Assembly (NCBI GenBank): GCA_041744575.1
Contig: JBGTKP010000007.1
Span: forward strand, 30,888-94,887
Length of the DNA: 64,000 nt
DNA from: JTS-RE37 sp041744575
GTDB taxonomy: Bacteria > Bacteroidota > Bacteroidia > Flavobacteriales > Flavobacteriaceae
Direction of reading: 5' to 3'
The notes below the pieces were generated by a model. The model searched no databases, was not told where the DNA came from, and saw only the letters and a list, made by a program, of their open reading frames with translations. How positions within the stretch are numbered: the stretch's first letter is position 1; each line of letters begins with the position of its first letter. A program made the translations under genes and the position numbers. Shown here in pieces: positions 26,801-36,508 of the stretch.

Positions 26801-28081
26801 ATGAATAAAAGTCTGATTGCTTTATTTGGTCTCTGCGCATTTTTAGGGAGGACACAGGAAGCTGCCATTACGAAAGATATTGAAGCCATCAATGATAAGG
26901 TGATTGAATGGCGCCGTGACATTCATCAGCACCCTGAACTCTCCAACCGTGAATTTAAAACTGCGGAGAAGATTGCCGCCCATTTGAAATCCCTTGGTAT
27001 TGAAGTACAGACCGGGGTAGCGAAAACCGGGGTGGTGGGTATCCTAAAAGGAAAAAAACCAGGAAAAGTGGTCGCTTTAAGAGCAGATATCGATGCTTTG
27101 CCAGTGACGGAAAGAAACGAACTGTCGTTCAGATCGACAGTGACTTCAGAATTTGCGGGTGAAAAGGTTGGGGTTATGCATGCATGTGGCCATGATACTC
27201 ATACCGCCATTCTTATGGGAGTGGCCGAAGTTCTGTCAAAGCATAAGGATAAAATTCAGGGCACCGTCAAATTCATTTTCCAGCCGGCTGAAGAAGGAGC
27301 GCCACCAGGAGAAGAAGGCGGCGCCTTATTGATGGTCAAGGAAGGGGTTTTGAAGAGTCCGGATGTTGATGCCATTTTTGGCCTGCACATCAATTCTCAG
27401 ACACCTGTCGGGGTAATCCGCTATAAATCCGGCGGAACCATGGCTTCAGCCCAGCGCTTTGTAATTGATGTAAAGGGAAAACAAACCCACGGATCACAAC
27501 CCTGGTCAGGAATAGATCCGATCCTTATCAGCGCGAAAATTATTGATGGCCTTCAGACGATCATCAGCAGGGAAGTAAATCTGACTAATGAAGCTGCTGT
27601 TATTTCTGTCGGTAAGATCACCAGTGGGGTCCGGTTTAATATCATCCCAGAGACGGCGGAAATGATCGGAACCATTAGAACGCTTGATTATGATATGCAA
27701 AAGCAGGTCAATAAACGGATGGAGGAAATGGTTCCGGCCATCGCAAAGGCATACGGAGGGGAGGCCACAATAGAAATAACTACCAGCACAGATATCACCT
27801 ACAACGATCCTGAATTGGTAGCCGCCATGCTGCCATCCCTTGAACAAGTGGCCGGATCCGGACAGGTTCAGGAACAGAAGGCCGTTACAGGCGCCGAGGA
27901 TTTCTCTTATTTTCAAAGGGAGGTTCCTGGTTTTTTCTTCTTCCTGGGAGGAATGACACCGGGTACAACTGAGGCCTATCCCCATCACACCCCGGATTTC
28001 AGGATAGATGACAGTGGCCTGATACTTGGGGTAAAGGCACTAACCGAGCTAACCCTTGATTACCTGAATATGAAAGCGTGA
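26801..28081 (+). CDS. M20D family amidohydrolase, exported
   Basis: 426 residues. A short signal peptide (MNKSLIALFGLCAFLG) precedes the hydrolase. The metal site is typical of the M20D aminoacylase/hippurate hydrolase group: RADIDALPV, HACGHDTHTAILMG, FQPAEEGAPPGEEGG, and TGAEDFSYF near the C-terminus. These enzymes remove acyl groups from N-acyl amino acids or cut amide conjugates. It follows the DsrE-like gene by 11 bases and is probably co-transcribed with it. The exact substrate cannot be told. Confidence 0.92.
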   Translation: MNKSLIALFGLCAFLGRTQEAAITKDIEAINDKVIEWRRDIHQHPELSNREFKTAEKIAAHLKSLGIEVQTGVAKTGVVGILKGKKPGKVVALRADIDALPVTERNELSFRSTVTSEFAGEKVGVMHACGHDTHTAILMGVAEVLSKHKDKIQGTVKFIFQPAEEGAPPGEEGGALLMVKEGVLKSPDVDAIFGLHINSQTPVGVIRYKSGGTMASAQRFVIDVKGKQTHGSQPWSGIDPILISAKIIDGLQTIISREVNLTNEAAVISVGKITSGVRFNIIPETAEMIGTIRTLDYDMQKQVNKRMEEMVPAIAKAYGGEATIEITTSTDITYNDPELVAAMLPSLEQVAGSGQVQEQKAVTGAEDFSYFQREVPGFFFFLGGMTPGTTEAYPHHTPDFRIDDSGLILGVKALTELTLDYLNMKA

Positions 28082-28236
28082 TCAACCATAGTAGGGTATC
28101 TCCCGGGATACCGATAGCTGTCAACGGAATCATTTGATATACGCAATAATTCCATGACTTATAGAGTTATCACCGGGGATAGAGCGACTGTACAATGGTC
28201 ATAAGCCGGATCTGTCCGAAACAATCCAAATTATAG

Positions 28237-28244
28237 TATTTTTG
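28237..28244 (+). promoter_or_regulatory. -7 promoter box TATTTTTG for the second OmpA-like gene
   Basis: Matches TAnnTTTG. It overlaps the TTG of a longer open frame and so favours the ATG at 28293. Confidence 0.4.
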
Positions 28245-28292
28245 CAGCGATGTTCTGTAAAACCCTGTCCCTTAATAACTAAATCCTGTCTC

Positions 28293-29075
28293 ATGAGACG
28301 AACTTTAAGCATCTGCATTTTATCACTTTTGACCTCTGCCGGCATGACCGCTCAGAAAAAAAGTGACCTGCTTCTGGAAATCAACCAACTCAAATCAAAA
28401 CTGGACTCTACCACAGCCCTAGTGAAGGACGCCAAAAATCAGGAAAGAATGAGCATGTCCCAGGCGGAATCTTTCCGGGAACAGGTAGCAGAATTGCAGA
28501 CGGCCAATGCAACGCTCCTGCAAAATCTAAATAACTTTGCGCAGGTTTCAAATAAGAATTCGGATAATATGAACCGAACCCTTGCGAGTCTTGATGAAAA
28601 AGAGCGGCAGATCAAATGGATCCGGGAGTCCATAGCCAAAAACGACTCGACCGCGATTCTCGTTCTTACCAGGGCCAAGCAATCCCTGGGTGAAAATGCT
28701 AAAATCAGTGTTGTGGAAGGCGCGGTTACCATCATGGCGGACCTTCCTTTTCTTTTTGGTGAAACGTCCGGGTCCCAACTTACCGAGGTCGCTTCCTCCT
28801 GGTTGGTAAATATTGCCAATATCCTCAAGGCACATCCCGAAATGGCTTTAACGGTGGAAGGTTTAAGCATGACGGGTGAACTGGAACTTGCAGCCTTACA
28901 GGCTTCCGCCGTATCTGAATCGCTGCAGAATATTCATCAGATTTCCCCTGATCGCCTACTTGCACTGGGCAAGGACGGCAATTTCAAAGAGGGGGTTAAC
29001 TTAAAAGTCCACCCTAAATTTCAGCAGTTCTACCTGATGGTAAGGGAAAACATGAAAAATAGTGCGAAGCAATAA
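28293..29075 (+). CDS. Diverged OmpA-like protein, peptidoglycan-binding motif lost
   Basis: 260 residues with a signal peptide (MRRTLSICILSLLTSAGMTA) but no lipobox. A coiled coil spans about residues 22-120. The order of segments and the C-terminus (HPKFQQFYLMVRENMKN) parallel the OmpA lipoprotein at 18205 (LPKIDQFYSMIEEGMKD), so the two are paralogues. Where that protein has EGHTDN, this one has EGLSMTGE, and the conserved arginine pair before the last strand is missing. Peptidoglycan binding is therefore unlikely. The ATG 17 codons into the open frame is chosen because it starts the signal peptide. Confidence 0.75.
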   Translation: MRRTLSICILSLLTSAGMTAQKKSDLLLEINQLKSKLDSTTALVKDAKNQERMSMSQAESFREQVAELQTANATLLQNLNNFAQVSNKNSDNMNRTLASLDEKERQIKWIRESIAKNDSTAILVLTRAKQSLGENAKISVVEGAVTIMADLPFLFGETSGSQLTEVASSWLVNIANILKAHPEMALTVEGLSMTGELELAALQASAVSESLQNIHQISPDRLLALGKDGNFKEGVNLKVHPKFQQFYLMVRENMKNSAKQ

Positions 29076-29148
29076 TCACTACTTTTCGTTCCTCATAATT
29101 TTTATGAATTTAGTACGTTCCTAAGGGAGTAACAAAATCCAGACAAAT

Positions 29149-29667
29149 ATGACCGGAGACGGGATTTTCCAATTGTTCGCTTACCTTTTACCGGCCGTGG
29201 TTACCGGTGCCGTTGCCTTTTATTTTTTCAGGCTTCATACCAACAATGAAGAAGGCCGCAGGCGTTATATGCTTCATAAGGACTCCCAAAAAAATGCCAT
29301 GCCTATCAGGCTTCAGGCATATGAACGGATGGCATTGTTCCTGGAGCGCATTTCCATCCCATCCCTTGTGGTAAGGGTTTCCCCGCATTCTGCTGATAAA
29401 AACGCGTACGAAGCTTTACTGGTAAAGAGTATAGAGAATGAATTCGACCATAATCTGTCACAGCAGATCTATATGAGTGACGAATGCTGGAATATCATCA
29501 AGGCTGCAAAGAGCGCAACGATCCAGATCATCCGAAAAGCGGCCATGAGTCAGACAGATTCGGCAGATAAATTGCGGGAGGACATCCTTAACGAAACGAT
29601 GGACAGACAATCGCCATCGGCTACCGCGCTCTCCTATGTGAAAAAAGAGATAGGTGCTCTGTGGTAG
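29149..29667 (+). CDS. Conserved membrane-anchored protein, function unknown
   Basis: 172 residues. One N-terminal transmembrane helix (FQLFAYLLPAVVTGAVAFYFF) is followed by a charged helical cytoplasmic part with the phrase IRLQAYERMALFLERI and, later, NEFDHNLSQQIYMSDECWNII. I recognise this as a conserved hypothetical protein of Bacteroidota but cannot assign a function. It stands alone between an OmpA-like gene and the convergent patatin gene, whose stop is 18 bases away. Confidence 0.72.
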   Translation: MTGDGIFQLFAYLLPAVVTGAVAFYFFRLHTNNEEGRRRYMLHKDSQKNAMPIRLQAYERMALFLERISIPSLVVRVSPHSADKNAYEALLVKSIENEFDHNLSQQIYMSDECWNIIKAAKSATIQIIRKAAMSQTDSADKLREDILNETMDRQSPSATALSYVKKEIGALW

Positions 29668-29685
29668 TTTAAGATGCACAAGTGT

Positions 29686-30591
29686 TTACTTCATTGCGAT
29701 CTCGTTCAGCTCCGTATTCTTGCTGTCAGCATATTGATAACCACTCTCCCACCACGCCGTCATTTTCTCTTTTTCAAAGATGAGAGAGTTTGTGGTAAGA
29801 ACCGTAGGCGTATAATAAAAATTAATAATAGCCCTGTTGTGGTTGGCAACAAATTTACCTATCCTGATGTTCTGATTTTCTATCCTGTCCAGCATAAAGC
29901 TAAACATACTGGTCAGCAATGAAAAAACATTTTTAGCCGGCATGCGATTAAAATGCGTGATTTCCGTATGGAGGATGATGGCATCTACTATTTTCGCCCC
30001 CCTTCTCAGGGCTTCCTCTATAGGCACCATACTTCCCAATCCCCCGTCTGCATATTCACATCCATCTTTCCTGACCAGGCTCATAAAAGGGGTATAATTA
30101 CAGGAGATCCAAATCCATTCACAAAAGTCGTCGTATTCAAAATCCTTTATAGATTTATATTCCACCTGGTTCAGGGAAAGGTTGGCAACGGTGACCACAA
30201 TATCTTTCGGACCCTGTTTTAATTTTGCAAATTCTGCGAGGGTCAGCGTACGACGAATCAGGTCAAGCAGGTTCCTGGACTCACCAAAAGTCTTGCTGCC
30301 GCGATAAAAGTTCCTGACTACGTTCCAGTGATTAATTCCTATGTTTGCCACCCCGTATTTCTTTTGGATGGTAAAGGGGCAGTTGCTGAAAATACTGTTT
30401 TGATCCACTGAGGTATAGACGTCCCGGATCTTTTTAATCTTATTTAAAGCGAGGTGTGATATTAGCAGGCTTCCGGTTGAAGTTCCCAGCATCAGGTCAT
30501 AATTATGGCCTGATTGTTCCAGGAGATACTGCGCCACGCCTCCGGCAAAAGCACCTTTACTTCCTCCGCCTGAAATGACCATTGCCCTCAT
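29686..30591 (-). CDS. Patatin-like phospholipase
   Basis: 301 residues. The patatin catalytic dyad is visible: oxyanion loop GGGSKGAFAGG at residues 8-18, nucleophile Ser38 in GTSTG and the aspartate of ADGG. There is no signal peptide, so it acts in the cytoplasm or at the inner membrane face, releasing fatty acids from lipids. Its ATG overlaps the TGA of the upstream M1 aminopeptidase gene (ATGA), so translation is probably coupled. Confidence 0.88.
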   Translation of the reverse strand: MRAMVISGGGSKGAFAGGVAQYLLEQSGHNYDLMLGTSTGSLLISHLALNKIKKIRDVYTSVDQNSIFSNCPFTIQKKYGVANIGINHWNVVRNFYRGSKTFGESRNLLDLIRRTLTLAEFAKLKQGPKDIVVTVANLSLNQVEYKSIKDFEYDDFCEWIWISCNYTPFMSLVRKDGCEYADGGLGSMVPIEEALRRGAKIVDAIILHTEITHFNRMPAKNVFSLLTSMFSFMLDRIENQNIRIGKFVANHNRAIINFYYTPTVLTTNSLIFEKEKMTAWWESGYQYADSKNTELNEIAMK

Positions 30592-32684
30592 TTTAAATCA
30601 AGTTTGCTCTGAATATAACGCAATTCCTTTCCATTTAGTTCCTTGGTAAGCTGGCCCATCCTTTGTCTTTGTTTTGGGTCGGTCAGTTGTTTGTCCATCA
30701 GGTCACGGGCAAACTTCCGGAATTGCCATCCGTGATGCAAGCAAGCATTGACCAGGTCCTTTAAATTTTCATCAGAAAATCCAAGGACATCGTCCAGGAC
30801 TACAAATACCCGCTGCCGCAACTCAAAGTTGTTTGCCGGTGAAGTGTAGGAGCGCAATTCCGCCATGGCCCGGGACTTATCAACCGGTTCCATGTAGTCC
30901 CGGGTGAGGATAGCCAGTGTAAGCCATAGAATCCTTACATTCTTGTCCGGGAAGCCGTTAACCCCTTCCGTTTTTTCCAGATAGGCCTGCCTGCCATCAG
31001 GGAAGTGGATCCATAGTTTATACAAAGCAGCTTCGATGGTCCTGTAACTCGGATCACCAAGTAACCCTTCAAATTCCGTCTTCAACTCTGCCGGGATCTT
31101 GTCCAATGAAACAGCAACCGCCTGCCTGAGCAAGATGTCGCCGGAGGCCAGAACCATTTCCAAAAATGGCGTCGAAAGCGTTTTGTAAAAATCAAGGATA
31201 ATCTGACTTTTCAGGAAGACGGATCCCGAAGCATCCCAATATTTTTGGATGATGGCTTCATCATCGGCATTACTGGTCGTGAGTTCCCTCTGGAGTTTAA
31301 AGTAGGAAGAAATCTCCCAGGATCCTGCGGCCAGCATCTTTTTAAGATCTTCGAACTGAAGATCCGGGCTGTCGAGCCATTCCTTGTAAAAGCTTTCCAA
31401 AGGGCAATTGCATTCTTTTTTTACCTCTTCCATAAAATCAGCGATGGTCACATTGCCGAATTGATGTGCTTTGAGATAATTTTTGATGGCCGCGGAAAAA
31501 GCTTTCTCCCCTATTTTGTTGCGGAGGATATACAGGGCGAGGGCGCCTTTTTCATAAAAAGTGAGGCTGCCTGCTCCCGGATCGGTAAGGGCTTCTCCCT
31601 CTCCCCGACTGTCCAGGTACTCCAGCTGTCTGCCCGATTCTAGTAGTTTCCAAAAGAGGTATTCCTGGCCAAAAACATCTCCTTCAGCCTCATAGGCGAA
31701 ATAAGTCGCAAAACCCTCATGTAACCAATGATGATTGCCGTCCTTTTCGGTTACCAGATCCCCAAACCATTGATGAGCCATTTCATGGGCATTCACATTG
31801 ATATAGTTCTTATCGACAAATGCGAGCGAATCTATCATGTAGCTATCCGCGAAAATGGTACACCCTGTATTTTCCATGCCGGCATATAAAAAGTCCCTGA
31901 CTGGAACTTGTTTGTATTGCTGCCATGGATATGGGATCCCGATTTCAGATTCCAGAAAATCAAATATCTTTTTCGTAAACCGGAAGGTAGGTTCTGCAAG
32001 GGCCGAATCCTGCGGGTAAAAATAGGTTTCCAGCGGGATCCCGCTTGCGGAGGTGGATCGCTGTTTGCTGTATTTTCCGGCAACCAGGGCCAGGAGATAG
32101 CTGCTCATCGGATGTTCCATAGTGAAACAATGACGTTTTAGCTGACCCTCCATAGCCGGCTTTTCAGGAAACCCATTGCTGATGACCTCATAGGTAGGGT
32201 CAAATGCTATACATAGATTAAAGATCAATTTTTCATTCATATCATCAAAACTGGGAAACCAATGACTGGTATATTTTCCCTGTCCCTGGGTCCAGACCTG
32301 GTTATTTTCCGGAAGTTTATCCGTCCATCCAAGAAAATACAGCGCCTGAGTCGGAATTGCCCGGTATACTAGCCTGATTTCATGAGCCTTGCCAGCTGAA
32401 AGTTTTTTAAAAATAACGATCCGTTTTCCGTCATAGGTAAACCTGGGTCGCCGGCCGTCTAGCAGAACGGACGAAAACTCTATATTGACAGCGTCGATGA
32501 AGATCGAGTCGGTTTTGGTCAGGGTTTCTAACTTATAAGTTACCGATCCTTGAACCGATTTCGCAATGGGGTCTATCCGCAAGTCGCCGTCAGCCTGAAT
32601 AAAGTCGATTCCTGAGTGGTTTTGACAATAGGCCATCCATGGTAGCAATAAATATTGGAAAATCAGGAAGGATCGATGGATCAT
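30588..32684 (-). CDS. M1 family metallo-aminopeptidase, exported
   Basis: 698 residues. A signal peptide (MIHRSFLIFQYLLLPWMAYC) precedes the M1 fold. Active-site motifs are intact: YAGMENTG (the GxMEN exopeptidase motif) and HEMAHQWFGD with HEGFATYF, supplying the three zinc ligands and the catalytic Glu. A C-terminal helical repeat region follows. It should trim N-terminal residues from peptides in the periplasm. ATG 32684 begins the signal peptide; ATG 32714 would add ten residues. Divergent from recG, with 74 bases between starts, and coupled to the patatin gene. Confidence 0.93.
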   Translation of the reverse strand: MIHRSFLIFQYLLLPWMAYCQNHSGIDFIQADGDLRIDPIAKSVQGSVTYKLETLTKTDSIFIDAVNIEFSSVLLDGRRPRFTYDGKRIVIFKKLSAGKAHEIRLVYRAIPTQALYFLGWTDKLPENNQVWTQGQGKYTSHWFPSFDDMNEKLIFNLCIAFDPTYEVISNGFPEKPAMEGQLKRHCFTMEHPMSSYLLALVAGKYSKQRSTSASGIPLETYFYPQDSALAEPTFRFTKKIFDFLESEIGIPYPWQQYKQVPVRDFLYAGMENTGCTIFADSYMIDSLAFVDKNYINVNAHEMAHQWFGDLVTEKDGNHHWLHEGFATYFAYEAEGDVFGQEYLFWKLLESGRQLEYLDSRGEGEALTDPGAGSLTFYEKGALALYILRNKIGEKAFSAAIKNYLKAHQFGNVTIADFMEEVKKECNCPLESFYKEWLDSPDLQFEDLKKMLAAGSWEISSYFKLQRELTTSNADDEAIIQKYWDASGSVFLKSQIILDFYKTLSTPFLEMVLASGDILLRQAVAVSLDKIPAELKTEFEGLLGDPSYRTIEAALYKLWIHFPDGRQAYLEKTEGVNGFPDKNVRILWLTLAILTRDYMEPVDKSRAMAELRSYTSPANNFELRQRVFVVLDDVLGFSDENLKDLVNACLHHGWQFRKFARDLMDKQLTDPKQRQRMGQLTKELNGKELRYIQSKLDLK

Positions 32685-32758
32685 AGAATACCTAAAGGTC
32701 AATAAATTTAGCATTTTGTATCATTGCAGTTCATTGTATGAAGTACTAAATTAGGTAT

Positions 32759-34864
32759 ATGAATTCTAAATTCCTCGAAACTCCTGTGGCCTACCTGAAG
32801 GGAACAGGTCCGGGCAGGGCAGCCCTGCTGACATCGGAATTGGGAATTCAGACCTATGGGGACCTTTTGCACTTCTTTCCATTCCGGTATATTGACAAAA
32901 CACACTATACCAAAATAGCGGCCCTTGAGCAGACGAATGCAGAAATTCAGATTATCGGGAAGGTAGGTCAGATTCGTATGGTATCGCAACAAAAAGGCAG
33001 TAGGCTGGTCGCCACATTCAGGGATAATACCGGGGAGATGGAACTCGTGTGGTTCCGCAGCCATAAATGGGTCCGCGACCGTTTGCAGCCGGAGGTTGCG
33101 TATGTGGTGTTTGGAAAGGTGAGTTGGTTCAATGGCCGGTATTCCATGGCACATCCGGAAATGGAACTGCTTTCTGAGCACGAACAGGGTGCCAGGTTAC
33201 GTATACAGCCAGTATACCCCTCTACGGAGAAATTGACTGCCAGGGGGATTACAAACCATTTGATCGTAAAACTGATCCAACAGCTGTTTTCAGAGATCAA
33301 AGTTCCTTTTTATGAAAACCTGCCGGCTGTCATCCTGGAAGAACTTCAGCTTCTCGGGAGGGGCGATGCCATTTTTAACATTCATTTTCCCAATGATCAG
33401 GCCCTTTTGGCGAAGGCTCTCTTCCGGTTAAAATTCGAGGAACTTTTTTATTTGCAATTGCAGCTTCTCTACAAAAAAATGATCCGGAAACAGAAGATCA
33501 AGGGGTTTAATTTTGAAAAGGTAGGACCTCTTTTTAATTCTTTTTATAAGGAATATCTCCCTTTTGAACTTACCGGAGCACAAAAAAAAGTGCTTCGGGA
33601 AATAAGGGCAGACCTCGGAAGTCATGCCCAGATGAATCGCTTACTCCAGGGGGACGTTGGTTCGGGAAAGACCATCGTTGCCCTCATGGCCATACTGCTG
33701 TGTCTGGATAATGGCTATCAGGCCTGCCTGATGGCCCCGACAGAGATCCTGGCCCAACAACATTTTGAAGGACTCAGGGGATTGTTGGGTGACATTGGGG
33801 TTCGGATGGCTTTGCTCACTGGTTCCGTGAAGAAATCTGACCGGAAAGGCATTCATGAACGGCTTGAAAGCGGTGAACTCCATTTACTTGTTGGGACGCA
33901 TGCGGTCCTTGAAAAAAAGGTGAAATTCTCCAACCTGGGATTGGCTATAATTGATGAGCAACACAGGTTTGGCGTGGCACAACGTTCCCGCCTCTGGCAT
34001 AAAAATGTCATCCCGCCCCATATTCTGGTCATGACAGCTACCCCCATTCCGCGAACCCTGGCCATGAGCTTGTACGGCGATCTTGATATTTCGGTGATTG
34101 ATGAACTTCCCCCGGGAAGAAAGCCCATTAAGACGGTGCTTCGCACAGACGGCAGCCGGTTAAAAGTCTTTCGTTTTATCCGGGAGGAAATACAGCATGG
34201 AAGGCAGGTATATATTGTATACCCGCTTATTCAGGAATCCGAGGCAATGGATTATAAGGACTTGATGGACGGATATGAGAGTATCATCCGTGAATTTCCG
34301 ATGCCGGGATACCAGGTGTCCATTGTTCACGGACAGATGCGGGCCGAAGACAAAGATTTTGAGATGCAGCGCTTTATCAGCGGGCAAACCCAGATCATGG
34401 TGGCAACCACCGTTATTGAAGTAGGGGTGGATATCCCCAATGCCTCGGTGATGATCATAGAAAGTGCCGAACGTTTCGGACTCTCACAACTGCATCAGCT
34501 CAGAGGCCGGGTCGGGCGCGGGGCAGAGCAGAGCTATTGTATCCTGATGAGCGGAAAAAAATTATCCGGCGATGCCAAAACGCGATTGGAAACCATGGTC
34601 CGAACCAATGACGGCTTTGAAATTGCGGAAACGGACCTTCGTTTGCGCGGGCCGGGAGACCTGATGGGAACCCAGCAAAGTGGTGTCCTCACTCTTAAAA
34701 TTGCTGATATAGTTAAGGACCATGAACTTCTGAAAACCGCACGCTACTATGCCCTTCGTATCCTCCGGGAAGACCCCGGCCTGAAGGGGGAACAAAACAT
34801 ACCTGTCCGTAACACCTATGCCCGACTGTCAATAGACAGGAAGCTGTGGAATTATATCAGTTAG
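32759..34864 (+). CDS. recG: ATP-dependent DNA helicase RecG
   Basis: 701 residues, normal length. The N-terminal wedge/OB domain is followed by the superfamily 2 helicase core: Walker A GDVGSGKTIV, APTEILAQQH, DEQHRFGV (the DExH box), MTATPIPRTL, then VIEVGVDIPNAS and LHQLRGRVGRG. A C-terminal TRG region is present (LRLRGPGDLMGTQQSG). RecG reverses stalled forks and processes Holliday junctions. A divergent promoter region of 74 bases separates it from the M1 gene. Confidence 0.97.
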   Translation: MNSKFLETPVAYLKGTGPGRAALLTSELGIQTYGDLLHFFPFRYIDKTHYTKIAALEQTNAEIQIIGKVGQIRMVSQQKGSRLVATFRDNTGEMELVWFRSHKWVRDRLQPEVAYVVFGKVSWFNGRYSMAHPEMELLSEHEQGARLRIQPVYPSTEKLTARGITNHLIVKLIQQLFSEIKVPFYENLPAVILEELQLLGRGDAIFNIHFPNDQALLAKALFRLKFEELFYLQLQLLYKKMIRKQKIKGFNFEKVGPLFNSFYKEYLPFELTGAQKKVLREIRADLGSHAQMNRLLQGDVGSGKTIVALMAILLCLDNGYQACLMAPTEILAQQHFEGLRGLLGDIGVRMALLTGSVKKSDRKGIHERLESGELHLLVGTHAVLEKKVKFSNLGLAIIDEQHRFGVAQRSRLWHKNVIPPHILVMTATPIPRTLAMSLYGDLDISVIDELPPGRKPIKTVLRTDGSRLKVFRFIREEIQHGRQVYIVYPLIQESEAMDYKDLMDGYESIIREFPMPGYQVSIVHGQMRAEDKDFEMQRFISGQTQIMVATTVIEVGVDIPNASVMIIESAERFGLSQLHQLRGRVGRGAEQSYCILMSGKKLSGDAKTRLETMVRTNDGFEIAETDLRLRGPGDLMGTQQSGVLTLKIADIVKDHELLKTARYYALRILREDPGLKGEQNIPVRNTYARLSIDRKLWNYIS

Positions 34865-35017
34865 GAGATCAGTTAGTATTCCCGGGACAGGCCTGTAACC
34901 TGAAATAAGCCTGCACGATCTCCAGAAACCGTTGGGTCCTCATCTGAAACAGACCCTGGGACCCGGTTGAACATCGTAATTTTGGTGGCCTTAGTTTCTT
35001 TTTAAAGCTTGTTTTTA

Positions 35018-35025
35018 TAGCTTTG
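35018..35025 (+). promoter_or_regulatory. -7 promoter box TAGCTTTG for the leu operon
   Basis: Matches TAnnTTTG. The predicted transcription start, about base 35032, leaves only some 15 bases of leader before leuC, so no attenuator fits between them. Confidence 0.5.
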
Positions 35026-35046
35026 TGACCATAGAAAGATGAGTGT

Positions 35047-36468
35047 ATGAGTTCAGGTAAAACATTATTTGACAAGGTATGGGACACCCATGTGGTCAGA
35101 AAGATCGACAATGGTCCTGACGTCCTGTTTATTGACAGGCATCTCGTACACGAGGTGACGAGTCCTGTTGCCTTTCTCGGCTTAAAGGAAAGAGGTATCC
35201 GCGTGCTACACCCGGAAAGAACCTTCGCCACTGCGGATCATAATACCCCAACCAAAAACCAGCATCTGCCCGTTAAAGACCCTTTATCAGCCAACCAGTT
35301 AAAAGCACTGGAACGGAACGCGGCAGAGCACAACATCCCTTACTGGGGTCTCGGTCATGAAAAAAATGGGATTGTTCATGTGATAGGACCGGAAAATGGG
35401 ATTACTCTTCCGGGAGCAACCATTGTTTGCGGGGATTCACACACTTCTACGCATGGGGCCTTCGGGGCTATCGCTTTCGGCATTGGAACTTCTGAAGTAG
35501 AGATGGTCCTGGCCACCCAATGCATTATGCAACCCAAACCGATGAAGATGCGTATCAATATCCAGAGAACGCTCAGCCGGGCGGTAACGCCTAAGGATGT
35601 CGCCCTGTATATTATTTCGAGGTTATCTACATCAGGGGCCACCGGGTATTTTGTGGAATATGCCGGAGAAGTATTCAGAAATATGAGTGTAGAAGGCCGG
35701 ATGACCGTCTGCAATCTGAGCATTGAAATGGGGGCACGCGGCGGTATTATCGCACCGGATCAAAAGACCTTTGATTATATCAAAGGCAGGGAATATACCC
35801 CAAAAGGTGCTGCTTGGGATAAGGCCATGACCTATTGGGAGACCCTGAAAACCGATGACGATGCGATTTTTGATAAGGAAATTACCTTTGACGGTTCAGA
35901 AATTGAACCCATGATCACCTATGGTACAAATCCCGGGATGGGGATGGGGATCTCCAATGATATTCCAAGGGCGGAAACGGTTGACGGAGGCGTGGCTACT
36001 TACAGGAAGTCGCTGAATTATATGGACTTCAGGGAAGGTGACGGAATGTTGGGCAAGCCTATCGATTTTGTTTTTCTTGGCAGTTGTACCAACGGTCGGA
36101 TTGAAGATTTCAGGGCCTTCACGTCAATTGTTAAGGGGCATAAAAAAGCACCTAACGTCACAGTCTGGCTGGTTCCGGGATCTCATCAGGTGGAAAAGGC
36201 TATAAAAGAAGAAGGGTTGCTTGAAATATTGCAGGAAGCGGGTTTTGAATTGCGGGAACCCGGATGTTCGGCCTGCCTGGCAATGAATGAGGATAAAGTC
36301 CCTCCTGGAAAATATGCGGTGAGTACCTCCAACAGAAATTTTGAGGGCCGTCAGGGTCCCGGGTCGCGCACGCTCCTGGCAAGTCCGCTGGTTGCTGCCG
36401 CGGCTGCCGTGACCGGAAAGGTGACAGACCCCAGGGAATTAATGGATGCTGAAATGGCTCATAACTGA
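35047..36468 (+). CDS. leuC: 3-isopropylmalate dehydratase large subunit
   Basis: 473 residues. Aconitase-fold large subunit that, with LeuD, isomerises 2-isopropylmalate to 3-isopropylmalate. The 4Fe-4S ligands are present in GSCTNGR and GCSACLAMN, and the active-site loop CGDSHTSTHGAFGAIAFGIG is intact. First gene of the leuC-leuD-leuA-leuB cluster. The ATG sits about 20 bases after the -7 box; a three-codon frame overlaps its start and is probably coincidental. Confidence 0.97.
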   Translation: MSSGKTLFDKVWDTHVVRKIDNGPDVLFIDRHLVHEVTSPVAFLGLKERGIRVLHPERTFATADHNTPTKNQHLPVKDPLSANQLKALERNAAEHNIPYWGLGHEKNGIVHVIGPENGITLPGATIVCGDSHTSTHGAFGAIAFGIGTSEVEMVLATQCIMQPKPMKMRINIQRTLSRAVTPKDVALYIISRLSTSGATGYFVEYAGEVFRNMSVEGRMTVCNLSIEMGARGGIIAPDQKTFDYIKGREYTPKGAAWDKAMTYWETLKTDDDAIFDKEITFDGSEIEPMITYGTNPGMGMGISNDIPRAETVDGGVATYRKSLNYMDFREGDGMLGKPIDFVFLGSCTNGRIEDFRAFTSIVKGHKKAPNVTVWLVPGSHQVEKAIKEEGLLEILQEAGFELREPGCSACLAMNEDKVPPGKYAVSTSNRNFEGRQGPGSRTLLASPLVAAAAAVTGKVTDPRELMDAEMAHN

Positions 36469-36508
36469 TCCTATTTTTTAAATGTATTATAAACACCAAA
36501 AAGCAACC

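Noticed and set aside
35039..35050. Three-codon frame ATG AGT GTA TGA overlapping the leuC start
   Set aside because: Too short to be a leader peptide with leucine codons and no attenuator follows; probably chance.
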